Assembly: GCF_016808095.1 (NCBI RefSeq)
Contig: NC_068978.1
Coordinates: forward strand, 24,172,806-24,236,805
Source of the DNA: Vigna angularis
Taxonomy: Eukaryota > Streptophyta > Magnoliopsida > Fabales > Fabaceae
Direction: 5' to 3'
DNA: 64,000 nt
Shown: positions 23,471-33,340 of the stretch, piece by piece
How the letters are laid out: every line of letters begins with the position of its first letter
Numbering within the stretch: the stretch's first letter is position 1
Notes under the pieces: generated by a model
Told to the model about the DNA's origin: nothing
Databases searched by the model: none
The model's input: the letters and a program-made list of their open reading frames with translations, nothing else
Made by a program: the position numbers and the translations under genes

Positions 23471-23676
23471 AAACTCCATTTTTTACTAGTGGTATATTTT
23501 AGAGGATGGTTTATAAGATAATATATTTGTACATGTTTTTATGGGTTGGTATTATGGGTTTTAAGGTATGTCAAGTAATGACCAGGTCTTTAGTTTAATC
23601 TTTTGTACAATATTAAATTTGACTATTTGTTTTTAAGATTGAGTAAGAGTTAGCAAAATTGTATGTATTATGAAGG

Positions 23677-24637
23677 TGATGAGTGCATATTTATGTTTTA
23701 ATTTAATATTTAATTTTGAAATTTTACGTTTAAAGATTGATCATTTGTGATAATTAGATTTTTTGAGATTGTGAAATAAAAATGAATTAAAATTTACTTT
23801 TTAGTTATACAAAATATTTTTGGATATTGTAATGTTTTTTTTGACGTAAGTAAAGTAAAATTTTGATTCATCAAAATGAAAATAAATTGTTGCAAGCTAA
23901 TAAGGCCAAAATTAATGAATCATCAAAAAAGAGCTAAACACAATCCTAAGTTCTATTTTACATGCACTCTTTCAAATATGTCACACAAAACCTATTCCTA
24001 CACTCCTAATTTATCTATTTTCATCTCTCCCACCGCTAAAAAAAATCAGACCCAATCAGATGTTGACAGTGACATAAAATTCACTAAAAAAATATAACCA
24101 ATGCTAGGATGCCACGTGTCAACTTCATCTCTCCCAACAAAACCAACTAGGTTCACACCTTGAGGCAGCCGCCAGCAATATCTCACCATAACTCCTTGCA
24201 CCCACCGTAGGTAAAGCAAGCTGACGCTGGAGCAGCGCCTCATCCACCACGAGTCCTCGCTTGAGCAGAACGAGCTCCGTTCGCCGACATTCAGCACCAA
24301 TCCACCACGATTCTGGGTAAATAGAGGATCGCTGTTTTGCTTTGATTTTGGTTTTGGCTGGATGAATGTAATATAACTGGGTTTGCGCAATTTTGTTTTC
24401 GTTTTGGTTTTTTTGAGATTTTTGGTTTCATTTCTTGGAATGTCTCCGTGTGTCGTGTTCATGTTGGTTCGTGTGGTTGTCTCCGTGTGTTACATTTTAG
24501 TTTTGCATGAGAATGAGTAATGTAATGATGAAGAGTTTCATTATTGGCGCAATTGGAGTCTGTGCTCGTGCTGGGTTTTGGATCATGTTTTGGGGGCTCT
24601 GACCATATCTGGTTATAATTTGATTCATAACTTTTTT
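23677..24637. repeat. second copy of the TGATGAGTGCATATTTATGT repeat and following sequence
   Basis: The first ~250 bases resemble 7399-7650 and 55757-56000. From 23990 the sequence resembles 56090-56250 (a TCCTACACTCCTAATTT-like phrase and CCAATCAGA). It includes GCCACGTGTC (24111-24120), a G-box/ABRE-type core, followed by a GC-richer stretch to 24480 without a recognised protein. No transcript is claimed. Confidence 0.4.
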
Positions 24638-24850
24638 TTTAATTTTACTTTTAGATTTAAAATTTAATAATAATCTAATCTAATTTAAAATTTTAATATT
24701 ATTTAATATATATTTATATATTTATAATCTAATATTATTTAAAATGTATATTAAATAATTATTAATATATAAATATATATTAACTAATATTAAAATTTTA
24801 AATTTAGAGTAAAATATTATTAAATTTTAAATCTAAAAATAAAATTTAAT
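24638..24850. repeat. AT-rich inverted repeat (foldback), about 85-bp arms
   Basis: The left arm starts TTTTACTTTTAGATTTAAAA and continues with TTTAATAAT; the right arm ends with its near-perfect complement (ATTATTAAATTTTAAATCTA). The arms enclose a short AT-rich loop. No target duplication could be fixed. Confidence 0.6.
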
Positions 24851-25184
24851 AAAAAAATATGAATCTTGAAATTAGTACTAAAGGAGGTGCAGAATGATTT
24901 TAAAAAGAAAGAAAAAAATAAAAAATATTTATGAAGGTTAAAAGTGGAATAGATGAAGGTGTAAATTGAGATTTTGGAGGTGCAAAAGATGAAACACCCA
25001 TTCTGTTTTAGGCGTAATTACATCATATCTAATTTAAGGTGAGGACTTCCTGCACCCTATCAAATTTATTGCTGTACCGCGTCAAAAGCTTCTGGAATAA
25101 TATTTCCGTAATAGAAATGGCGTGAAGAATTGTATTTCGGATAAGGTGTTCTTTTTGGATTTAAAATTTTTTATATACGATAAA
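24851..25184. other. spacer before the Mutator-like element
   Basis: AT-rich sequence with no reading frame or repeat ends that I can support. Confidence 0.3.
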
Positions 25185-26925
25185 AGGTTAAACATATTTT
25201 TAACCATTCACTATAAAGTGTTTTTGGATTTAATCTTTTTCCAAAGTTTGTATTATTTTCATCCTTTTCTTTAATAAAATTATAACTTTTAGTCCTAGCT
25301 AACGACACGTTAATTTTTTCTTATCTGATCAACGATTCTAATTTTGTTTTTGACTACAATTAAAATTAGAAGAAAAAATATTAAATTATAGAATCAAACT
25401 TGGAATTTTTTTCTTCTTCGTTCATGGGTTCATTTGGGCACTTTTTTCTTTTCCACCTTCAACCAGCCATGGCCACCAGAACTAGATCGAGTTCTCGACG
25501 AGTTTTCTCTGCCATTGCCAAAGAAAATTTAGTTGGTCGTAGTAGTAGTGAGTCTACCAATTCATCTTACTCTTCTGCTTCCCCAAATTGCTCTCATTCC
25601 ATTAGTCTCTCTCCTCCTGTGAGCATAAGCCCGAGAAGATCACAACCCAAATCGCCTGAAAAAATCGTAGCACACCATTCTCCACCGCCACCTCTAGCGG
25701 CAATTAGAAGATTGTCGTCCTTGTCCACATGGTCGTCGCCTTTGCCGGGTTTCGGGCATCACATGCTGTCGTCGTCTTCAATTTCGTGCAAAGGGAGTGT
25801 CAGTCGCCATCGTTGTCTCCGCTTTCTCTGTCGCCGAGGAAAAACCCAAATCCAGATGGTAAATCATCCCCAGGACTTGTTTTACTTGAAAAGACGCAAT
25901 CTTTTAGCTCGTCCAAGTCCAAAAGTGACATTGGGTCGCTGAGATTGTCCAATGCTTCTTTCACTGGGAAGTCCTCGGCGTTTTCTCTGTCGTTGCCAGA
26001 TAAAGGGATGAACTTGGATCATGCGTTGGATCAGTCTCCGACCATATTCGATGCTTCAGATTAGGCTCTGACCAATTGCTCCATCGAGTAATAGTGTTTT
26101 AGCCCCTACTACACCACTGTTGTCGTCACCACATCCACCAGTTTTGCGGCAACGTAAGCAGTGGGAGATGGCGGTGCCTTCTCCCGTGACGCCAGTGGGT
26201 CAACATGTTTCGAGGTCGCCTGCACTGGCGCCTCCTTCCAGGCCTTTTGTGTTGCAAACCCCAAATACAATGGTTTCTCCGGTGGAGTTGCCACCTGTTA
26301 GCTCCTAGAATTTCGAGCTAGAATTTCGAGGAGAGCTCTGTAGTCATCTAAACCTAAGTTGAAGCCTTTGCATTGGGACAAAGTGAGGGCAAACTCTGAT
26401 CGTGAAATGGTGTGGGATTAGTTGAACGAGGAGATGATCGAAACTTTGTTTGTAGTGAATATGCCAAACCCAAAACCTAAGGACACAACTCCTCGCTCGG
26501 TTCTTGCCTCGCAAAATCAAGACGATAGGATGTTGGATCCTAAGAAGTCCTAGAACATTATTATCTTCTTAAGAGTAGTTAACGTAACTATAGAAGAAGT
26601 GTGTGAATTACTGTTAGAAGGTGTTGGCCATGGCTAGTTGAAGACGAAGAACATAATTGTGTCTCAGAAGATGAACCCCATGAACGAAGAAGAAATGAGA
26701 TTCCAGTTTTGACTCTACAATTTAATGTTTTTTCTTTTAATTTTAATTGTAGTCAAAAACAAAATTAAAACCGTTAGTCACATCAGAAAAAATTAACGCC
26801 GTTAGTCATGAAGGATTAAAAATTATAGTTTCATTAAGGAGAAGGATGAAAATGAGACAAACTTTGAAAGAGGGACTAAATCCAAAAACACTTTATAGTT
26901 GAAGGACTAAAAACATATTTAACCC
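25185..26925 (+). mobile_element. Pack-MULE carrying formin sequence, 1.74 kb
   Basis: Terminal inverted repeats of about 220 bp: the left starts GGTTAAACATATTTTTAACC, and the right, read inward, GGGTTAAATATGTTTTTAGT. Both continue through ACTATAAAGTGTTTTTGGAT, TCAAAGTTTGT, GTTAATTTTTTCT and TGACTACAATTAAAATTA. Flanking 9-mers TACGATAAA and TATGTTGAA match at six of nine positions, as expected for an old MULE target duplication. There is no transposase; the whole interior is a host formin fragment. This TIR type is one I recall as common in legumes. Confidence 0.83.
25469..26640 (+). pseudogene. captured group I formin fragment
   Basis: Frame 2 reads SSSRRVFSAIAKENLVGRSS and PPVSISPRRSQPKSPEKIV; frame 1 then reads SPSLSPLSLSPRKNPNPDGK and continues with SPGLVLLEKTQS; further on comes a proline-rich piece and finally the start of the FH2 domain (KPKLKPLHWDKV, DREMVWD, stop, LNEEMIETLFVVN, DTTPRSVLA). 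These are in the order found in plant group I formins between the membrane anchor and FH2. At least two frameshifts and several stops break it, and FH2 ends within its first ~80 residues. The fragment lacks the signal peptide and transmembrane segment. It fits capture of genomic first-exon sequence. Confidence 0.82.
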
Positions 26926-26971
26926 TATGTTGAAATGATTGAGGGTTTAGAAAAATTGTCTATGTTGCGGT

Positions 26972-27589
26972 TAGTGCCGTCAAAATAGGTTGAAACCCGT
27001 GAGCCAACTCGGCTCACCACGGATTTGAGCTGGGTTGGATTGGAAAAAAATGCAAAATTTTTTATGCGAGTCAATTTTGACCCGGTTCACACGGTTGAAC
27101 CTGTGGTGGGTTGGGTTGGCTCACCAATGCACCTATTTTTTTAATTAAATTAATTATTCAAATCCTATTTGTTTATTGAAATCAAATTAATTAAATTAAT
27201 TATTCAAAATGCACAACCTTTACTTAGCAATAGAGCCTCTCGCGCTGCTGTTTTTCCAAAAGTTCCCCTATGAAAATAAAAGCCTAAGATTATAGATTGG
27301 ATAATATTATAAATGGAGATAAAGAAGAATATGCTTCAAGAGAGCATAATAGTGTGAATTTATCCATTCAGGACTCCAATTTAATAGATGGATAATATTA
27401 TAGATTGGATAATTCAGGAATATATTATTTGTTTTATCTTGTTTTTAGACTTATCTACAAGCATGACAATTTTATCTTGTGCTAGTGAAAAAAAAATTAA
27501 TTAAATGAACCAATGAACCAACTCGTTTAACCCACCAACCCGTGGTGGGTCGGATTGGATCAGACTGAATACCTATTTTGACAGTTCTA
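26972..27589. mobile_element. non-autonomous hAT-like element, copy 1, 618 bp
   Basis: The ends are TAGTGCCGTCAAAATAGG and, inward from the right, TAGAACTGTCAAAATAGG. The flanking 8-mers GTTGCGGT (26964-26971) and GTTACAGT (27590-27597) match at six of eight positions, the target length of hAT elements. Subterminal parts repeat CCCACCA- and CGTGGTGGG-type motifs. No transposase is present. Confidence 0.78.
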
Positions 27590-27597
27590 GTTACAGT

Positions 27598-28495
27598 ATA
27601 TTGCGCTAGCTAACTATCGTCGTGGAGGTGCACGATAATGAATAGCAAACCCACATAATGGTGGTGGTGGTGTTGGTGGGTGTGCTGCTGGGTACAAGGG
27701 TTGGGCACACATTGATGGGTACAAGGGTTGGGCACACATTGGTGGAGGTGAAAGGCGCCGCTAGGGTACAATACACACACAACAATGGAGATGAAGTGGT
27801 ATTGGCTAGATACAGGCAACATTGTCATTTCAGCATGCCTACGGAGGTGCAAGAAGAAAAAAAGGTGGCTGCAGAAGGAATTTGCCACGATACTTTGGAT
27901 AAAGCTAGCCCATTTCTTTAGTGCCAATTTTGTATCCTGAATGGGTCTGTTTCATTTTCTTTGAAAACCATATTTGCAAAAGGATTTTGCATGGCACAAT
28001 TTGGGTTCATTGCTAGCATTATTTGCGTGAGAAAAATTAGTCTTTGGAAAGAAAAATGTTTACTTTTTTCTAAAATTTAATTCCTATAATAAATTTAATA
28101 CAAAAACCTGTAGTCAAACAAAATAGTTAAATTTCATTTTGTCGCTTTCCTGGGGACTTTTATGGCCGCTTCTACTTTTTGGATGTGTATATACGGTTGC
28201 ATAGTTTCATATACCAAAATAAAGGTTTGAGTATTTGTAAGATCCTTGCGTCGTCCTGCTTTTTTTTTTTCAAAATTATTCAAAAATACACTTTCTTTTT
28301 AGACGTATGTATGCACGTCTGTGTCGTCTAGTGTTTTTAAAATAAAATACGAATATTCGTGTGATGTTCACGTTATCTTAGTATTTAATTTTTTTCATTT
28401 TTAAAATGAATTCAAGAATATGTTTTTTTCTCTCTTGTGGTTGTATGATATCTCTATAATAATCCTAGTCCTAGGTATATTTCTCTTTCTTCAAA

Positions 28496-28498
<3 letters not shown>
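27598..28498. other. spacer with short tandem repeats
   Basis: A GGTGGTG stretch at 27658-27680 is followed by two tandem copies of a 27-bp unit, GGGTACAAGGGTTGGGCACA plus 7 bases (27687-27741). The open frames over this repeat do not resemble known proteins. The rest is AT-rich and empty. Confidence 0.45.

Positions 28499-28532
<34 letters not shown>
28499..28532. repeat. TA microsatellite
   Basis: Uninterrupted TA run just outside the next Mutator-like element. Confidence 0.85.
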
Positions 28533-28535
<3 letters not shown>

Positions 28536-28550
28536 CAAAATTAAAAAATA

Positions 28551-29893
28551 GGTTTAAATATTTGGATGATCCTCATATTTGTATAGGAATTTCAAGTGAA
28601 TCCTGATATTGAAAATGGTCTAAATTGGATCTTAAATTTTGTAAAATCGTAATAATTAAATCATTTCCATTAAGTGGTGAGAAACGACATTAAAATTTGA
28701 TGATGTGGTGCACAGTAAATATACTAAGGTGGTGGATCATTTTATTACGTGGAAATAATTAAATTATGACATGAAATTTAGTAAAGTAAAAGAAAAAAAA
28801 ATTAGAAAGATTTTGGAAATTTCAAACCCTAACACCCTGTCCCTCCCTCACCGCTTTCCCCCGCCGCCGCTTCTCTATTCAAGCCAACATGGTGGAGTGA
28901 TGGTCTTCTGCATTCGCAATCTGGGTTTCCTTTTTCAAGTGTGTGAATTCGCGAAGAAGAAGGAGAAGGGTTTCACGGTTTGTAATCTTGATGCGTGATG
29001 AACTGCTATGGGTTGTTTCTGGGTTTTCTTGCTGATGTCGTCATGAGGAAACAAACTTGTGAGATGAAGCTGATGAAGCACGATGTTGATGGCGACAATG
29101 GAGTGCCTATGCGTCGTGAATTGGGTTGGTGATGGAGGAGAACTCGCGATTTGGCCATGAATCTGGGTTGAGGGAATAAAGCTTTTTCTCCCTCCCCAGT
29201 TTGCGATTGAAGATGAACGTTGGTTGAGTGCGATTCTATGGTTGGTGGTGCATGAGGCTTGCTTACGCGATTAAGGTTCATCATAATTTAGGGTTTTACT
29301 CGATTTTGTTGCTTCTGTGTTTCTGGTTGCAGGTTTCTAGAGATGCGTTAATGGCGGAAATTGAATTTGCAGGTCCGATGATTGTGGGGAACGTGGTGGC
29401 GGCGAGGAGATGAACTGATTTGCACGATTTGAGTTTGTACATTTGAGATTTTCTCATATTTTGATTTTTTGGGTGGCCGCGGCAGAAAGGGAGAGGATGC
29501 ACGAAGAAGCTTCGCGATTTGGATTTGGGTGTTGTGCATTTTTTGGGTTTGCCTCTTCGTAGGTTTCCGGTGATCTTTGCGGCAGTTGGTTGTGGCGCGA
29601 CAACAAGGGTGACACATTTGCTCCATGTGGGTTTCGTGTAGGTTTTCGATGTGGTGGTTGCCATGGTTGACGATGACGCATGGGTTAGGTGGAGTGTGGT
29701 TGAACAACCTCTAAAAAAAATTACAACTCAGCATCTACTACGTCGTCTGTCAACACTTAACGGAAAGAGCTTACTTGTTATGATTTTTCAAAATTTAGGA
29801 TCCAATTGAAACTTTGTTCAACAAGAGAATCACTTAAGATTCCTCTACAAATATTTCCTCTACAAATATGAGGACCATAAAAGGATTTAAACC
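28551..29893. mobile_element. Pack-MULE-type element with perfect 9-bp target duplication, 1.34 kb
   Basis: Terminal inverted repeats of about 150 bp begin GGTTTAAATATTTGG on the left and, read inward, GGTTTAAATCCTTTT on the right, and share GGTCCTCATATTTGT-like, TTGGATC and TTAAGTG phrases further in. The 9-bp target duplication TAAAAAATA (28542-28550 and 29894-29902) is exact. The interior (about 28780-29700) is clearly GC-richer than its surroundings, beginning with a CCGCCGCCGC stretch, and looks like captured 5' UTR, exon or intron sequence. No protein family is recognised, so the source gene is unknown. Confidence 0.88.
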
Positions 29894-30060
29894 TAAAAAA
29901 TACCAACATTTTTACTTAAATATTTTTTTTTAAATTTCGGTGATCCTTGATTTTTGGTATATCTATAAATTTTAAAATTAAAAAATACCAACATTTTTAC
30001 TTAAATAATTTTTTTTAAAATGACGTGATCCTTGATTTTATATATGGTTGATAAAAATAA
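29894..30060. repeat. two-copy tandem repeat of about 90 bp
   Basis: The phrase AAAAAATACCAACATTTTTA with its TGATCCTTGATTTT end occurs at 29895 and again at 29980. The second copy includes the uninterrupted form of the site into which the neighbouring Pack-MULE was inserted. Confidence 0.75.
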
Positions 30061-30237
30061 GTAAGAGTAAGAATAGGTTTATTTTTAAAAAATTTGAAAA
30101 TTTTCAAATAGCTTTTTAATTAAGAATTACAATATATTTTATTTTCGATTGTGAATAAAGTATATAAGATCAGGTCAACTTTTTTTCTTTTTTTAAATTC
30201 TTTTGTTCATTTTATACAACAATCAATCTATTTTAGT

Positions 30238-30907
30238 TAGTTGTCAAAACGGATAATCTGGCTTGATCAGGCCTGACCTATTATGGGTTGGTCATTTATT
30301 GAGTCAACTCAACCCGATTCACTTATTAGCAAGCGGAAAAAATTTAAACCCAGCTCAGTCCACCATGGGTTGATGGTTAAATAGGTTGACTCACTGACTT
30401 ACTTAATTACAAGGTTTTTTAAATAAAAAAATGCAATTATTTTATAATTCAAATCTAAATAAATTTCATTTTTAAAATGATGTTAAACACAATTCTAAAT
30501 AAAAGAAGGATCATATAATCCAAATATAATCAAAAAGCAAGAACAAAAGACAAACAAATAAGTTTCTAATATTGATAACTTTTGTGTCACTTATCACTAA
30601 TTTTGAATGGATAAATCTATAATATTTTACTCTCTTGAAACATCTTCTTTATTCCTATCTACAATACAATAAAAAAGGGGTAACTAATAATATTGAAACA
30701 CAAAGTAATAAATAATTAAATTAAATTATGTGTGTTGGTGAGCCAACCTGGCTCATCACAAGTTCAGCCTGAGTGAGCTAGGTTCTAAGTGGGCTGGGTT
30801 GAAAACTGACCCGTATAAAAAAATTACAGGTTTTTCAAACCCAACCTACTCCGAACCTATGGTGGGCTAGGTTGACTCGCGGATTCTAACCCATTTTAAA
30901 AGCATTA
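30238..30907. mobile_element. non-autonomous hAT-like element, copy 2, 670 bp
   Basis: The ends TAGTTGTCAAAACGG and, inward from the right, TAATGCTTTTAAAATGGG resemble those of copy 1. Internal parts match copy 1 in the opposite orientation, for example around TTTATCCATTCA and TTCAAGAGAG. Flanking 8-mers ATTTTAGT and ATTTTGTA are only partly alike, so the exact borders are less sure. Confidence 0.65.
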
Positions 30908-31184
30908 ATTTTGTAAAGATAATTATTTGTGAAAAATATTGTCTCTTTTTGCATAAAGCTATTGTTCTTTTTGCATAAAAGCACTTGGCAGTTAGAGATA
31001 CAATTGGATAAAAGCTGATATAACGTAAAGCTACCCTTCTGATATAGCATGTTGTCGAGCTTTGAAATTTTCTTTTAAAGGCTTAGATGCTAGAGCTAAT
31101 AAAATATTGTAAAAGATAGTTGCTTTTGTCCTGCTATTCAGAATGTAGACTATAGAGTTTGTAAGTGAAGGTGTAAGTAAACAC
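30908..31184. other. spacer
   Basis: AT-rich sequence in which I see no gene or repeat border. Confidence 0.3.
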
Positions 31185-33340
31185 TAGAAGAGGGGGGGGG
31201 GGTGAATAATGTTTCCATAACTTTTTCGCAACTTGCAAACTGAACATGATGTACGTAATACTTACAAGTTAGAGGAACTTATCAGTAAATGTTATCTTGG
31301 CAAGATCGTTTACATGACTAACTCGATGTATCTAAATGTTGTATGTAGGCACTGACCTTAAATGAAGTGACGCTTGTTAATAGATAAAGAGAGTGTGATG
31401 AAGCGTTACCTATAACTAGATCATTTATCACAAGCCAAAACACACAAGTTGTTTTATACTAGTTCACCTATTAGGGCTACATTCAGTTCTCCTCTAAGTT
31501 AACTTAGAGGGTTCTGTTAGATATTCAATGAAGTACAATAGAGAGTTTTAAACCACTTTTGGTGTTCCTATAGTCCTATTGAGTAACCATTGTTACTTCT
31601 GACTAGTTAAGTTCTACTCACTCTTGATTGCGTAGTAATATTCACCACTCTTGGTATCCCTAGACGCTTCTAGTATCATTATGATACACCGTCTAGTTGA
31701 GTATCACCCAGTCCTGGTTATGAAGTATTTTTCACCACTTTTGGTATCCCTAATCAGAGAATAACCTCTAGTTACCCTAGACCAGTTGAGTATTCATACC
31801 ACTCATGGTTTCTCAGTCAATAAGTAGTTATTAATTACCCTTGACGGGTTAAGTATTCGCACCACTCCTGGTACTAGACTACCGCACATAGATATCCCTT
31901 TAGTATTCACACAACTCTTAGTACTAGATTACCGCGCCTAGATTTCTTTGAGTATTCTCACCACTCCTGGCATCCCTAGGCATTCTAGTGTCCACGATAC
32001 CGCCTAGTTGAGTTTCACCCACTCCTGGTTGTGTAATATTTTTCACAACTCCTGATATCCCTAATCAGTGAATAACCTTCAATTACCCTATATCAGTTGA
32101 GTATTCACACCACTCTTGGTACTAGACGACCTCACCTAGATTTCCTAAACCAGTCTAAATACTCGCAGGTGTTTCTCTCATCACTCTTTTTTTCTCACCT
32201 TACACAAGTAAGCAAATAATACAATGAAACACTAGAGCGATGCTTTTCTTTTGCTATTCTCTTTCTTCTCTCTTGTTACAAATACAAGTAGATATTGCAG
32301 TGAGGCTTAAGAGATCTTTTTCTTGTGTTTCACTTTTTCACTATCTCTTCTCTCTTCAAGTGGATGTTCTTATGAAGCTTGAGAGTATTCTTCTTTTCTT
32401 GAGCTCTTATATTGAATTTAGGAATTTAGCTTTGATAGCTCAAGATATTTCCTTGCTCAATGGATGATGGGATATCTTCATATTTTCTCTCCTCTTCATC
32501 ATTATCTTTATCTTTCTTCTTGCCTTCTATTTATACACCTTAATGATATAACCGTTATGACGATGCTTGTCTTGAGATTTGATAATATGACAATTTGACG
32601 AAGCTTGTCTTGAGATCTGTTCTTTTCTGGCTATTGGTGTAGATGTCAGTCATAAGATGATGTCTTTTGTTAGAGTAGACCTATTTTTCAGATGATTTGT
32701 CAAAAGTAGTTTTGTCTTGTCCTTTTTGCACAACTTTTAATGACCTGTTTAGTCTTTCTTTCTCTAACGTTTATTTTGATACGTATGAGATAAGATTGAT
32801 GAACTTTTGTAGCAAATGTACTCCACAAGATAAAAACATGTATAACAAGTATGTCCTATTTAGTGCTTTTGAGATTTTTATCAGTTGTTTAGGATTTAGT
32901 GTTTTCTAATGTTTTTGTGTTTGTGAGATTATCTAATATCGTTTAGTCTATAAGAGACTTCTTGGTTGGTGTTTTATATATTGATTTCATGATTTGTTTG
33001 GACATAGTTAGTGTGTCACTATTTTCTAAAGGAGGAACATTCTCTGAATGTCTTTCTATTACTTATTTCTGATCTGATTTAAATTTGATGTACAATCCAC
33101 TCATAAAATATTAGTTTTGTTGTTTTTGAACGTTGAATATTTAATGCTATTTAATGCTTTCTCATAACAATAAAGTGTTTTTTTGATTTTGTACCATTGA
33201 GGTAACGTTTGACAATTCAGCTCTTCTTCCAAAGATGCCATATATCGGCTAAGAACTTCATTATTGTCTAATTGATAAAAATACAAACATAGTTTTTATT
33301 GTGTTGTAGTGAGCATTATTGTCTAATTGAGTTGTGAATT
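31185..33340. mobile_element. degenerate LTR sequence with internal repeats
   Basis: Starts with AACACTAGAAGAGG and a run of G followed by TGAATAATGTTT, a phrase I recall from LTRs of legume copia-like elements. Between about 31560 and 32160 a phrase close to TTGAGTATTCACACCACTCC, followed by TGGTACTAGA or TGGTATCCCTA, is repeated about ten times with variation. From 32160 to 33340 the blocks match 8963-9720. No pol domains are found, so this is a remnant. Confidence 0.5.

Larger units (their letters stand above)
22634..23491. mobile_element. non-autonomous CACTA element carrying gene fragments, 858 bp
   Basis: The left end is CACTAGTGCAATAAAGG and the right end, read inward, is CACTAGTAAAAAATGGAG. 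Both sides carry the 3-bp target duplication GTA (22631-22633 and 23492-23494). Unit A has the same flanks joined without the element (GATGATGA-ATA-TTTTAGAGG near 20540), which gives an empty-site comparison. Subterminal AACCGAGG-type motifs repeat at 22690-22890. There is no transposase. The interior holds a lipoxygenase exon fragment and an unidentified GC-richer segment. Confidence 0.88.
20733..23670. repeat. large repeat unit B with a CACTA insertion
   Basis: Same order of blocks as unit A: the opening ACTAGTACATGTAGAGAACT block, two internal ~400-bp copies (about 20940-21350 and 21355-21780), the minus-strand open frame and the ATATTTTAGAGGAT tail. Unit B has about 85 extra bases near 20815-20900 and an 858-bp CACTA element at 22634-23491. 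Without the element it is about 2.07 kb. Confidence 0.75.

Noticed and set aside
27610..27927. His-rich or Gly/Val-rich small proteins on either strand
   Set aside because: The frames run through a GGTGGTG stretch and a 27-bp tandem repeat, which explains the composition.
29006..29707. Several overlapping frames on both strands in the second Pack-MULE
   Set aside because: None resembles a protein family, and they arise from stop-poor GC-rich cargo.
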